From NCBI GenBank assembly GCA_947448395.1, contig CANFNA010000008.1, positions 1 to 44,021 on the forward strand: a DNA stretch of 44,021 bases. Direction: 5' to 3'. Numbering within the stretch: position 1 is the first letter of the stretch; each line of letters opens with the position of its first letter. The position numbers and the translations under genes are program-made. This document shows positions 10,106-18,729 of this stretch, piece after piece. Source of the DNA: Chthoniobacteraceae bacterium (GTDB lineage Bacteria; Verrucomicrobiota; Verrucomicrobiia; Chthoniobacterales; Chthoniobacteraceae). The notes beneath the pieces were generated by a model. The model saw only the letters and a program-made list of their open reading frames with translations, made no database searches and was not told the origin of the DNA.

Positions 10106-11199
10106 AAAGATTTAGTGATTTCGTGGGTTTTAGTCGGCTGCGGTTGAGTGATTGTTGAAATGGAATCCAGTGCGGTTGAAACAACCTGGAATGCTTGATA
10201 AGCAGTTCTAGCAAAACGAATTGTTGCCTGAACTTGCGGAGGAAAGAGTGGCGTCACCAACCGCAAGACTTCCCAGCCAATCCGTTGCGAGCCAGGAGAT
10301 CGAACAACGGAATCCCTACGGGCTTTTGTTTTCCATTCCCTGTAGTGTTGTTTCGCAGCGTCATACCGCATTTCCGCGTCAGGTCCCGTCGCGACAACCA
10401 ACTCGTCAAATTTCGAGTCCAGCGCAGCGTGAAGCTGCATATCGAGCGGCACCGCATCTTTGCCATGACGCGCGCGGAACCTTTCGAGGTTTTGCCCCAG
10501 CCGGGGGTCGGCCGGATCACCTGCCCCAACCTGTTGAATTCTCGCGACCGCAACCGAGAATGGGCCAATTGTTTTGAGTGACCCGCCGCGCAGTTGATTG
10601 TCACTTCCAATTCTGGAATTCAGAATTCCTACATGGCATTTCGTTGAGTCCCAATGTTCGTATGCCGCAAGGACGTCATAGCCCGTCGCATCTTTGAAGG
10701 TTTTCACTGTGGTCCGACGTAGTGGCTCGAAAAAAGCCAGTAACATCTCCTTCCGCTTTTCTGGCGCGATGCCCGCCTTTTCCCACAGTTCCAATTCCCT
10801 GTTCAGGTACGTCATTTGCCAAGGAGCCAGATTCACTACAAATTCGCCGACGGCTGGTTGCTTCCTTTTTCTCCGCACTGTGCAGATTTTTTCGCCCCGT
10901 TTCATTTTGGCAAAGTGCCAACGCCGCTCCCAATTGATTGCGGACAGGTGTTTTTCAAAGACCTCTCCTGGAACCTCCGATTCAGTCTCTCCCTCGCCGA
11001 TGAAGCAGCGCCCGTTGGTCAGGCCTAGCCCCTCTGAGCGCAGCTTGAACACGTCTGCGGGATGCACCTCTTGGACCACTTCGGGGATCCACTGGATCGC
11101 CCGTTGGCGCTGACGGTGAAGGACGTGCCTTAAATGCACGGAGGAGTCCCCGTGAGCATGGGCAATCCCTTCTCTATTCAATTGGCGCCTTAATCCCAT
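10102..11199 (-). CDS. Possible HUH relaxase/mobilisation-like protein
   Basis: 365 residues. I cannot assign a named family with certainty. The clue is AAYEHWDSTKCHVGILNSR (about 178-196). It resembles the histidine motif of Mob/relaxase proteins (H-x-D-x-K-x-H-x-h), with H182, D184 and H189 as candidate metal ligands. It is preceded by helical sequence containing Tyr131, Tyr174 and Tyr180, any of which might serve as the nicking tyrosine. The N-terminal 110 residues are Arg/Lys-rich. A GGA lies 6-7 bases before the ATG. If right, the island could be nicked and mobilised by a helper conjugation system. A replication initiator of HUH type is the main alternative. Confidence 0.5.
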   Translation of the reverse strand: MGLRRQLNREGIAHAHGDSSVHLRHVLHRQRQRAIQWIPEVVQEVHPADVFKLRSEGLGLTNGRCFIGEGETESEVPGEVFEKHLSAINWERRWHFAKMKRGEKICTVRRKRKQPAVGEFVVNLAPWQMTYLNRELELWEKAGIAPEKRKEMLLAFFEPLRRTTVKTFKDATGYDVLAAYEHWDSTKCHVGILNSRIGSDNQLRGGSLKTIGPFSVAVARIQQVGAGDPADPRLGQNLERFRARHGKDAVPLDMQLHAALDSKFDELVVATGPDAEMRYDAAKQHYREWKTKARRDSVVRSPGSQRIGWEVLRLVTPLFPPQVQATIRFARTAYQAFQVVSTALDSISTITQPQPTKTHEITKSL

Positions 11200-11410
11200 A
11201 TGTAATCCTATTTTATAAATGCGAACCGATAAACATCATCTCGATTTACAATTCCACTCCTGGAATCGCACGCAAATGAGCGGCTGACTTGCAGCATTCA
11301 AGCCAAGGCTGAATGTCCTTGCAATGTGCCATGTAATTATAGAACAACATTACGTAGACTACTTGCACATGCGGTTGACGGCTTACAATTCGTGCTGCAA
11401 AATATGCGCT
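11200..11410. promoter_or_regulatory. Divergent intergenic region with inverted repeats
   Basis: It separates the relaxase-like gene (minus) from the HTH gene (plus). It contains ATTCC/GGAAT arms (11251-11255, 11262-11266), a near-palindrome ATTCA-A-GCC-AA-GGC-TGAAT (11296-11314), and GTAAT/ATTAC arms near 11333-11353. These are plausible operators for the adjacent HTH protein; no binding site is proven. Confidence 0.4.
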
Positions 11411-11683
11411 ATGAAAACAAATGCACAGCGTTCTGATAAACTCCGCACCGCTATATCAGAAAATAGATTTACCACATGGCAGGGACGCTCGGTTGCTTTG
11501 CCTCGCCACATAGCTGCGTTAACAGGCGTTTCCCCATCAACCATCTGTACGGCACACAGTAAAGGGGGCGTGAAAACCCATCTACTGGATAACTGCGTTC
11601 TGTTTATAGACGCTGAAGATTTATTGCGATACTTCGAAACTTCCAAACCCGGCCCAAAATCGCGGAATCGCAATCAGAATTAA
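11411..11683 (+). CDS. Small HTH protein, AlpA/excisionase-like
   Basis: 90 residues from ATG 11411; an upstream in-frame ATG at 11324 adds only non-conserved sequence. The core LPRHIAALTGVSPSTICTAHSKGGVKTHLLDNCVLFIDAEDLLRYF has the winged-HTH pattern of excisionase and AlpA proteins: a short helix-turn-helix, a Gly-containing wing, then 'D-x-x-D-L-x-x-(Y/F)'. Such proteins regulate excision or transcription of integrated elements. Its place next to the relaxase-like operon supports a control role in island mobility. The tail is basic and Asn-rich (KPGPKSRNRNQN). Family call is moderate. Confidence 0.65.
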   Translation: MKTNAQRSDKLRTAISENRFTTWQGRSVALPRHIAALTGVSPSTICTAHSKGGVKTHLLDNCVLFIDAEDLLRYFETSKPGPKSRNRNQN

Positions 11684-12122
11684 AAGCAAATATATCTATT
11701 CGGAATGGGTGATGGAAATAGAGCTTAGAGCGAGATGCAAATTTGCACACTCACGTGTGCAGCGTTTGCGCATGCGGGCTCTAATCTCTTTAACGGCATG
11801 GGGTATGTTAGAGTCGCTATAAGCATATTTTTGCAAACCTGCAGATCTAAACGTTGCGTTATGCTGTGATGTCGATTGATGATATAATGTGATCCATCGC
11901 ACCAAGCGATAATCGCGTTGCGGGCATGTTGCATTGTTATGCTTATGAAATGCCGCAATTACAAATACTGCACAAAGGCAAAACGTAGTCCGTTTCAATC
12001 AGTAGAATTACTGGTTCCGCTTAAGATAAAATACCAGTTCAGCCATCTCCTTTGGAGGCTCTCGTCTTCTCGTGACTTACACCTGTTCTAAACGGAACAT
12101 TCTTCGCTAATCTGAGAACGCG
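11684..12122. promoter_or_regulatory. AT-rich hsdR leader with palindromes and extended -10 box
   Basis: 439 bases without a believable gene. Visible structure: a perfect 12-bp palindrome TGCAAATTTGCA (11736-11747) overlapping a GCACAC/GTGTGC hairpin (11745-11760), and an 8-bp inverted repeat ATAAGCAT/ATGCTTAT (11819-11826, 11939-11946). TGATATAAT, an extended -10 sequence, lies at 11880-11888. Transcription from it would start near 11895 and give hsdR a leader of about 225 bases. The composition is more AT-rich than the hsd genes that follow. Confidence 0.45.
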
Positions 12123-14456
12123 ATGAACAAAAAAGACCTCACGGAAACGGATATCCGGACCAAGTTCATCACTCCGGCGATTGTTGGCGCAAACGGAGAG
12201 AAGTGGAACTTGATGACCCAAATCCGTGAGGAAGCTTATTTTACCAAGGGCCGGGTGATTGTCCGGGGGAAAACGGTCCATCGTGGTGAAGCCAAAAAGG
12301 CCGACTACATCCTTTCCTATAAACCCAACCTCCCGATCGCGGTTGTGGAGGCCAAGGACAACAAACACTCCGTTGGCGCAGGGATGCAGCAGGCTCTCGA
12401 ATATGCCGAGATCCTCGATGTCCCGTTTGCTTACAGCTCGAACGGGGACGCTTTTCTGGAACACGACCGCACCGTCAAGGACGGCACCGTGACCCGTGAG
12501 ATCTCGCTCGATCAATTCCCGACCCCGGACGAGCTCTGGGCCAGGTACTGTAAGGCGAAGGGGTATACGTCAGGACAGGAGAGCGTCGTGACCCAGAACT
12601 ATTACGACGACGGCTCTCGAAAATCGCCCCGTTATTATCAGTTGATTGCCATCAACAAGACCGTGGATGCCATCGCCCGGGGCGATAATCGTATCCTGCT
12701 CGTGATGGCGACTGGAACCGGCAAGACCTACACCGCTTTCCAGATCATCTGGCGGCTGTGGAAATCCGGGGCTAAGAAACGCATCCTGTTCCTCGTCGAT
12801 AGGAACATTCTCGCGGACCAGACCAAGACCAACGACTTCAAACCGTTTGGCCAGGCGATGACCAAAATCACCAATCGCACGGTCGATAAATCCTATGAGA
12901 TTTATCTCTGCCTCTACCAAGCGGTGACTGGAACCGAAGAGGAGCAGAACGTTTACAAACAGTTCTCACCCGATTTCTTCGACCTGATTGTGGTGGATGA
13001 GTGTCACCGGGGTAGTGCTGCTGATGATGCCGCTTGGCGCAAAGTCCTCGAATATTTCTCGTCCGCGACCCAGATCGGTCTCACCGCCACTCCTAAAGAA
13101 ACGAAGGAGATTTCCAATATCGAGTACTTCGGGAAACCGACGTACACCTATTCTCTGAAACAGGGGATTTCGGACGGGTTTCTTGCGCCTTACAAAGTGG
13201 TTCGTATCGGTCTCGATAAAGACCTCGATGGTTGGCGGCCCGAGGCGGGGCAAACCGATCAATATGGCAACGTCATCGAAGACCGTGAGTACAACGACCG
13301 GGACTTTGATCGAAACCTCATCCTCGATAAACGCACCGAACTCGTAGCTGCCAAAATCACCGAGTTCCTCAAGGCCACCAACCGCTTCGCGAAGACCATC
13401 GTCTTTTGTGAGAACATCGATCACGCCGAACGGATGCGTCAGGCCCTTGTGAACGCGAATCCCGACCTCGCCGCCGCAAACAACAAATACGTGATGCGGA
13501 TCACCGGGGATAACGACGAAGGTAAAGCCCAGCTCGACAACTTCATCGATCCCGAATCGACGTACCCGGTGATTGCCACTACTTCGCGGTTGATGACGAC
13601 TGGCGTGGATGCTCAGACGTGCCAACTGATTGTTTTGGATCGGCGAATCGCATCGATGACGGAATTTAAGCAAATCATCGGACGTGGCACCCGGATCAAT
13701 GAGGATTACGGAAAGTTGTTCTTCACCATCATGGATTTTAAGCGGGCGACGGCGCTCTTTGCTGACCCAGATTTCGATGGTGATCCCGTTCAGATTTACG
13801 AGCCTGATGCCACTGAAACGCCAGTGCCTCCGGATGAGCCAAGTGAGCAGGGGGACACCGACCCGGCACCGACAGTTCAGGAACCGCCTGGCGTTAAATA
13901 TCGGGTCAATGACGTCGAAGTGTTCGTCGCGACGGAGCGTGTGCAGTACCTCGACGAGAGCGGCAAACTCATCACGGAATCGTTGAAGGATTATTCCCGT
14001 AAAACGGTTCGGCAAACTTACTCGTCCCTCGATGAATTTTTGACGGTCTGGAAAGACGCCGACAAGAAACAGGCAATTTTAGAGGAGTTGGCGACAAAAG
14101 GCGTTTTCCTCGATGAACTCGCCGAACAAGTGGGCCGTGATTACGACGCCTTCGATCTGATTTGCCACATCGCCTACGACCAACCGCCGCTCACCCGTCG
14201 GGAACGAGCCGAACGCGTCAAGAAACGTAACGTCTTCGCCAAATACGGCGATAAAGCCCGTGCGGTTCTCGAAGCGCTTTTGCAGAAGTACGCAGACAGC
14301 GGAATCCGCAGTGTGGAGTCATTGGAGATTCTCAAAGTCGATCCGCTCACCACTTTCGGAACTCCAATCGAGATCGTCGGTATCTTCGGCGGTAAGCCGG
14401 CTTACCTAGCCGCTCTCCGTGAACTCGAAACCGCCCTTTACCAGTTAGTCGCCTGA
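12123..14456 (+). CDS. hsdR: Type I restriction enzyme R subunit (EcoEI-like)
   Basis: 777 residues. The N-terminal nuclease domain has the PD-(D/E)xK residues D61 (KADYIL), E76 and K78 (VVEAKDN), plus the downstream Q in GMQQALEYA. The SF2 translocase follows: Walker A ATGTGKT (195-201), Walker B DECH (291-294), motif III GLTATP and motif [12 protein letters not shown]. The short length and the C-terminal EcoEI-type domain place it in the type IB-like group. It moves DNA past the bound complex and cleaves unmodified DNA at a distance. It is the first gene of the operon; hsdM starts 4 bases after its stop. All catalytic motifs look intact. Confidence 0.95.
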   Translation: MNKKDLTETDIRTKFITPAIVGANGEKWNLMTQIREEAYFTKGRVIVRGKTVHRGEAKKADYILSYKPNLPIAVVEAKDNKHSVGAGMQQALEYAEILDVPFAYSSNGDAFLEHDRTVKDGTVTREISLDQFPTPDELWARYCKAKGYTSGQESVVTQNYYDDGSRKSPRYYQLIAINKTVDAIARGDNRILLVMATGTGKTYTAFQIIWRLWKSGAKKRILFLVDRNILADQTKTNDFKPFGQAMTKITNRTVDKSYEIYLCLYQAVTGTEEEQNVYKQFSPDFFDLIVVDECHRGSAADDAAWRKVLEYFSSATQIGLTATPKETKEISNIEYFGKPTYTYSLKQGISDGFLAPYKVVRIGLDKDLDGWRPEAGQTDQYGNVIEDREYNDRDFDRNLILDKRTELVAAKITEFLKATNRFAKTIVFCENIDHAERMRQALVNANPDLAAANNKYVMRITGDNDEGKAQLDNFIDPESTYPVIATTSRLMTTGVDAQTCQLIVLDRRIASMTEFKQIIGRGTRINEDYGKLFFTIMDFKRATALFADPDFDGDPVQIYEPDATETPVPPDEPSEQGDTDPAPTVQEPPGVKYRVNDVEVFVATERVQYLDESGKLITESLKDYSRKTVRQTYSSLDEFLTVWKDADKKQAILEELATKGVFLDELAEQVGRDYDAFDLICHIAYDQPPLTRRERAERVKKRNVFAKYGDKARAVLEALLQKYADSGIRSVESLEILKVDPLTTFGTPIEIVGIFGGKPAYLAALRELETALYQLVA

Positions 14457-14460
14457 TCCC

Positions 14461-15918
14461 ATGTCCAACGTCTCCAATATCGTCAAAACCATTCAGGACA
14501 TCATGCGCAAGGACGCCGGGACTTACGGCGATGCCCAGCGTTTGGAACAGCTCGGCTGGATGTTCTTTCTCAAAATCTTTGATGATCGGGAAAAAGAAAT
14601 CGAACTGTTGCGCGACAATTACCAGTCGCCGCTCCCGCACTCGATGCGTTGGTCGGTTTGGGCTAGGGACGAAGAAGGCATCACCGGTGACGCTCTCCTT
14701 GATTTTATCAACAACACGCTCCTTCCGACGTTTAAGACGCTCAGTGGTGGCGGTGACAAAGTCGCCGGATTGATTCGCGCCACGTTCCAGGACGCGAACA
14801 ATTACATGAAGAACGGCACGTTGATGCGCCAAGTCATCAACCGGATCAACGGCATCGACTTCAACGCTTCCGATGACCGCCACATGTTTGGCGACATCTA
14901 CGAGAAACTCCTCAAGGACCTCCAATCCGCCGGGAATGCTGGTGAATTCTACACGCCGCGTGCAGTCACCCAGTTCATCGTCGAACAGGTGAACCCGCAA
15001 CTCGGGGAAACCGTCCTCGATCCAGCCTGCGGGACGGGTGGCTTTTTGACCTGTGTCATCGAACACCTTCGCAAACAGGCCAAAAACGAGGCCGACGAAC
15101 AGATCATCCAGGAGTGTTTCTCGGGGATTGAAAAGAAACACCTCCCGCACGTTCTCTGTACCACGAACCTGTTCCTGCACGGCATCGACGTTCCAAGCAA
15201 TGTCCGGCACGACAACACACTTGCACGGCCACTGCGCGATTGGTCGCCCAAGGAACGTGTGGATGTGATCGTCACTAACCCGCCGTTTGGTGGAATGGAA
15301 GAGGACGGGATTGAGGCGAACTTCCCGGCGGAGTTCCGGACCCGTGAGACGGCGGATTTGTTCCTGGTGCTCTTGATGAAAATCCTGAAGCCCGGTGGAC
15401 GCGCCGGGCTCGTGTTGCCGGACGGCACACTTTTCGGCGAAGGCGTCAAAACGCGGATCAAAGAAGCGCTCCTCACGGAGTGTAATCTGCACACGATTGT
15501 GCGTCTGCCGAACGGCGTTTTTAACCCGTACACTGGGATTCGGACGAACCTGCTGTTTTTCACCAAGGGGCAGCCCACGAATGCGGTTTGGTATTACGAA
15601 CATCCGTATCCGGCGGGGGCGAAGAGTTACAACAAAGGGAAACCGATCCGGATTGAGGAGTTTGAAACGGAACGGGCTTGGTGGGGTAATGAAGCGGACG
15701 GATTTGCGGCTCGTGTTGAAAATGAACGCGCCTGGCGGGTGCCGATTGAGCAGATCCGGGCGGGGAATTTTAATTTGGATTTGAAGAACCCGCACCAGAG
15801 TGAGGAAGGCCCTGGAGACGTGGATCATCTGTTGCCGGAATACGAAAAACTCCTCCAGCAGATCGCGGAAACTCGGGCGACGTTGAAAGCGCAACTCAAA
15901 GACGCGCTCTCCCGATGA
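14461..15918 (+). CDS. hsdM: Type I DNA N6-adenine methyltransferase M subunit
   Basis: 485 residues. A helical N-terminal domain (1-155) contacts HsdS, followed by a methyltransferase domain with SAM-binding motif I DPACGTGGF (187-195) and catalytic motif IV NPPF (273-276). GEFYTPR (161-167) is the conserved segment just before the fold. Two HsdM with one HsdS form the modification enzyme that methylates adenine in a bipartite target. The gene ends in an ATGA, where a 127-residue frame would start, but I do not believe that frame. The next real gene begins 376 bases later, a larger gap than elsewhere in the operon. Confidence 0.95.
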   Translation: MSNVSNIVKTIQDIMRKDAGTYGDAQRLEQLGWMFFLKIFDDREKEIELLRDNYQSPLPHSMRWSVWARDEEGITGDALLDFINNTLLPTFKTLSGGGDKVAGLIRATFQDANNYMKNGTLMRQVINRINGIDFNASDDRHMFGDIYEKLLKDLQSAGNAGEFYTPRAVTQFIVEQVNPQLGETVLDPACGTGGFLTCVIEHLRKQAKNEADEQIIQECFSGIEKKHLPHVLCTTNLFLHGIDVPSNVRHDNTLARPLRDWSPKERVDVIVTNPPFGGMEEDGIEANFPAEFRTRETADLFLVLLMKILKPGGRAGLVLPDGTLFGEGVKTRIKEALLTECNLHTIVRLPNGVFNPYTGIRTNLLFFTKGQPTNAVWYYEHPYPAGAKSYNKGKPIRIEEFETERAWWGNEADGFAARVENERAWRVPIEQIRAGNFNLDLKNPHQSEEGPGDVDHLLPEYEKLLQQIAETRATLKAQLKDALSR

Positions 15919-16294
15919 ACATCGTTTGTGACGCAGGGGCAATTTTGCCGCAGCCTGCGGCAAAAGAAATGGCTCCACTCAACCTACGTCAATCTCTGAC
16001 GCAGAACGTCAGGCTTCGGTTGAAGCAGAGCCAAGTTCAATGTCGCCGATTGGTCCGATATGCCTCAAGCGGAAATATCATTTTTGAAACGAGGGCTCTT
16101 TTTCTGACCCACAAATTGCCCACCAGATGTGCTAAGATTACGACTGACGGAGGGGGGCGCACGGCTGAAATTCGCCTTGCGTCGAGTCCCGTTCTGGACG
16201 ATTTTAACCCCAACAACACCTCCCACGCCTCTCCACGATGCGCACCAAGGGAGGTTACTTTTTTTATGGGGCTAGCACGGGAAGGGAGGTGTTC
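15919..16294 (+). ncRNA. Candidate structured RNA upstream of the Abi_2 gene
   Basis: 376 non-coding bases interrupt an otherwise tight operon. Hairpins in order: a 10-bp perfect stem 15943-15952 / 15956-15965; CTGACG/CGTCAG at 15996-16001 / 16007-16012; GCTTC/GAAGC at 16013-16026; and the terminator-like hairpin 16218-16265. Abi_2-family HEPN proteins have been reported to work with small structured RNAs encoded beside them, so an RNA antitoxin or guide-like RNA is a good hypothesis. I cannot fix its start; no strong promoter is seen. The exact limits are therefore those of the gap, not of a known transcript. Confidence 0.45.
16217..16291 (+). promoter_or_regulatory. Terminator-like hairpin with alternative pairing to the abi ribosome site
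   Basis: ACCTCCC (16218-16224) pairs with GGGAGGT (16249-16255) to give a stem followed 3 bases later by seven T residues (16259-16265), a rho-independent-like terminator. The same arm with one more base, CACCTCCC (16217-16224), is perfectly complementary to GGGAGGTG at 16284-16291, which is the Shine-Dalgarno sequence of the Abi gene. AAGGGAGGT occurs twice (16247 and 16282). The two foldings exclude each other, and each would lower Abi expression: one by terminating transcription, the other by masking the ribosome site. Confidence 0.6.
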
Positions 16295-17221
16295 GTGAGT
16301 AAGCCAAAGGATGCCAAGACTTACCAAGAGCAGCTTGATATCCTCAAGGCGCGGGGCTTGGTGGTGCACGAGGAGGCCTTCGCTCTGCATTGCCTTGAGC
16401 ACCACAATTACTACCGGATCTCGCCTTATCGCTTCCCGTTCACGGATCCCGGCAGCCGAGATACGTTTCTGCCCGGAACCACTTTCGAGCAGCTTTGGAA
16501 GTTGTATTCCTTTGACCGCAAGCTGCGGCATCTGGTCATCGAGGCCTGCAAGAGCGTCGAGGTCTCCCTGAGATCGCGCTGGGCTTACCAAGTCGCCCAT
16601 GCGCTTGGCCCGCTCGGCTACTTGGACAATAGCCATTTTTCATCTCCGCATATCCATGCCACTACCCTCGTGAAGCTCTATGCTGAAATGGAACGCAGCA
16701 AGGAAGACTTCATCAAACACCACCGCCAGCATCTTTCCATGCCATGGCCACCGGCATGGGTGATCGTCGAGATCGCCTCATTCGGAAACATCTCCAATCT
16801 CCTAAGCCAGTTGCGGCAGTCCTCAATCCGCCAAGCCGTTGCCGATCCATTCGGATTGGATGAGCAAACCTTCTGCTCGCTGATGCATCATCTTACGGTG
16901 CTCAGAAACAGCGCCGCTCATCACTCCCGGCTCTGGAACCGCAGATTCGTTTTCAGGTTCAAGCTGCCGAAGAAAAAACCTGCTTATCTCTTACCGAATT
17001 TCTTCGTTGACCAGGCACTACCGACAGGGGAGGCGAAAATCCACAACACCCTCATCCTTCTTGTCCATCTCACTACCTGCATCGAACCCAACTCCGATTG
17101 GCCGGAGCGTCTCATCCGCCTCTTGCGCGCTCTCGATCCGAACCTGATTCCAGAAATGGGATTTCCCTCCGACTGGAAAATCCGCCCCATCTGGCAATCT
17201 CTCCTCGCCGCACATCCATGA
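16295..17221 (+). CDS. Abi_2 (AbiD/AbiF) family abortive-infection HEPN protein
   Basis: 308 residues from a GTG start, chosen because GGAGG ends 5 bases before it and homology starts at KTYQEQLDILKARGL, the typical Abi_2 opening. The HEPN active-site motif is R204-N-x3-H209-H (RNSAAHH), expected of a metal-independent RNase; a second basic/His helix lies at about 93-102. By family it is an abortive-infection toxin that cuts RNA when phage infection is sensed. Its insertion between hsdM and hsdS is a known kind of arrangement. Its stop overlaps the hsdS ATG (ATGA at 17218-17221), so hsdS translation depends on it. An upstream ATG at 16238 would be read through the terminator hairpin and is less likely. 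Confidence 0.85.
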   Translation: MSKPKDAKTYQEQLDILKARGLVVHEEAFALHCLEHHNYYRISPYRFPFTDPGSRDTFLPGTTFEQLWKLYSFDRKLRHLVIEACKSVEVSLRSRWAYQVAHALGPLGYLDNSHFSSPHIHATTLVKLYAEMERSKEDFIKHHRQHLSMPWPPAWVIVEIASFGNISNLLSQLRQSSIRQAVADPFGLDEQTFCSLMHHLTVLRNSAAHHSRLWNRRFVFRFKLPKKKPAYLLPNFFVDQALPTGEAKIHNTLILLVHLTTCIEPNSDWPERLIRLLRALDPNLIPEMGFPSDWKIRPIWQSLLAAHP

Positions 17222-18714
17222 CCACCGAGACGTTTTTCGAAAAGTTCGAGCTGTTTGCCGATACCCCCAACGCAGTGGCAAAAATGCGGGAGTTGGTGCT
17301 GGCGCTGGCCGTGACGGGGAAAATTACTGATCAGAACGAATCTGACGAAAGTGTTGCCTCTGCGTATTTGGGTGAGCCGCAATCGGAAGATTTGCCAACC
17401 AATTGGAGACTACTAAATTTTGGTAAATTTTGCGATATTCAAGGGGGCAACCAGCCTCCGAAGAGTGACTTCCTCGATCATCCGACGCCTGGGTACGTTC
17501 GATTGTTCCAGATCCGTGATCTCGGAGACAGCCCTGTTCCAACATATATTCCAGAGGATTCAACCAACCGTTTTTGCCGGGAAGGTGAGATTTTGATTGG
17601 GCGATACGGAGCGTCTGTAGGAAAGGTTTTTTGGGCGCAAAATGGGGCCTACAATGTTGCGCTGGCGAAGTTCATTTTTCCTGAGGATGCACTGCTGCCG
17701 GGTTTTGCTTTTAGGGTTCTAAAATCACATTTCTTTCAGTCAAAAATAGCTGGAGCAAGCCGCTCTGCTCAGGCTGGATTTAATAAGGGGGATCTTGCTG
17801 CGATCGACTTCCCACTTCCTCCGCTTGCCGAGCAGTGTCGGATTGTGGCTCGGGTGGACGAGTTGATGCGGTTGTGTGATGGGCTGGAGGAGCAGCAGAA
17901 GGAACGGGAAACGCACCACGGGAAATTGGTACGAGCGGCGATTGGGCGGTTTGGGGAGGCGCCGACGCCGGCGAACCTGGAGGTGTTGTTCCACCCAGCG
18001 GTTGGGATTAACCCAAGCGAGCTGCGAAAGACAATCCTCACGCTGGCCGTGCAAGGGAAGTTGGTAGCACAGGACCCGGAGGACGAGCCGGCGGCGGAGC
18101 TGATTGCAGAAGCTGATTGTCTATTTGATATTCCGCCAAACTGGAGATGGCTCCCGCTTAGTGTCTTGGGGCTTTGTCGAACCGGAAAAACTCCGCCAAC
18201 ACACGATTCGGCAAACTACGGCAACGGTGTCCCATTTGTTGGGCCGGGCCAAATTACGCAGAGAGGAAGCTTCACAGCTCCCGAAAAGACGATTACGGCC
18301 AAAGGGCTAGAGAATAGTACAGAAGCAGACGTTTCCGACATACTCATGGTTTGCATCGGAGGTTCTATCGGCAAGGCCGCGATCTGTCGTGAGCCGATGG
18401 GGTTTAATCAGCAGATCAATTCGATTCGCCTGAAGCGTGATCTGCCTGACTTCATCTTTTTTGCAATTACGGCGGATTACTTCCAGGAGCAGGTTCGTTC
18501 CGATGCTTCTGGTTCTGCAACGCCGATCATCAATAAAGGAAAGTGGGAACGCATATCAGTTCCTGTTCCCCCGCTTGAGGAACAGCGGCGGATTGTAGTA
18601 CGTGTGCAGGAGCTGATGGGGTTGGTGGACCAGTTGGAAGAGCAGCTTGAGGAGTCGCGGGAGCGGGGCGTGAAACTGATGGGGGCGCTGGTCGAGGAAC
18701 TGACGGCGCGGTAG
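17218..18714 (+). CDS. hsdS: Type I restriction specificity subunit S
   Basis: 498 residues from ATG 17218, which overlaps the Abi stop by four bases. The layout is two target-recognition domains, each followed by a conserved helical spacer: PPLAEQCRIVARVDELMRLCDGLEEQ near the middle and PPLEEQRRIVVRVQELMGLVDQLEEQ at the C-terminus. The two half-repeats give pseudo-twofold symmetry and read the two halves of the DNA target. N-terminal ELVLALAVTGK and mid-protein KTILTLAVQGK are matching repeats before each domain. The target sequence cannot be predicted. Both domains look full length, so the system is probably active. Confidence 0.94.
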   Translation: MTTETFFEKFELFADTPNAVAKMRELVLALAVTGKITDQNESDESVASAYLGEPQSEDLPTNWRLLNFGKFCDIQGGNQPPKSDFLDHPTPGYVRLFQIRDLGDSPVPTYIPEDSTNRFCREGEILIGRYGASVGKVFWAQNGAYNVALAKFIFPEDALLPGFAFRVLKSHFFQSKIAGASRSAQAGFNKGDLAAIDFPLPPLAEQCRIVARVDELMRLCDGLEEQQKERETHHGKLVRAAIGRFGEAPTPANLEVLFHPAVGINPSELRKTILTLAVQGKLVAQDPEDEPAAELIAEADCLFDIPPNWRWLPLSVLGLCRTGKTPPTHDSANYGNGVPFVGPGQITQRGSFTAPEKTITAKGLENSTEADVSDILMVCIGGSIGKAAICREPMGFNQQINSIRLKRDLPDFIFFAITADYFQEQVRSDASGSATPIINKGKWERISVPVPPLEEQRRIVVRVQELMGLVDQLEEQLEESRERGVKLMGALVEELTAR

Positions 18715-18729
18715 GAGGGAAGGGACTTT

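Noticed and set aside
11696-11998. 100- and 77-codon open frames on the minus strand
   Set aside because: Cys- and Arg-rich, no recognised motif or ribosome site, and they run across the palindrome cluster and putative promoter.
12966-14015. 349-codon open frame on the minus strand
   Set aside because: Lies entirely opposite hsdR, which has all expected motifs; a mirror frame of codon bias. No conserved domain seen.
14347-15978. 543-codon open frame on the minus strand
   Set aside because: Opposite hsdM with its complete methyltransferase motifs; no independent motifs or ribosome site.
15915-16298. 127-codon open frame starting at the ATGA of hsdM
   Set aside because: The product is low in recognisable structure, runs through three hairpins and the terminator, and overlaps the Abi start. 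It is more likely that this is an RNA region.
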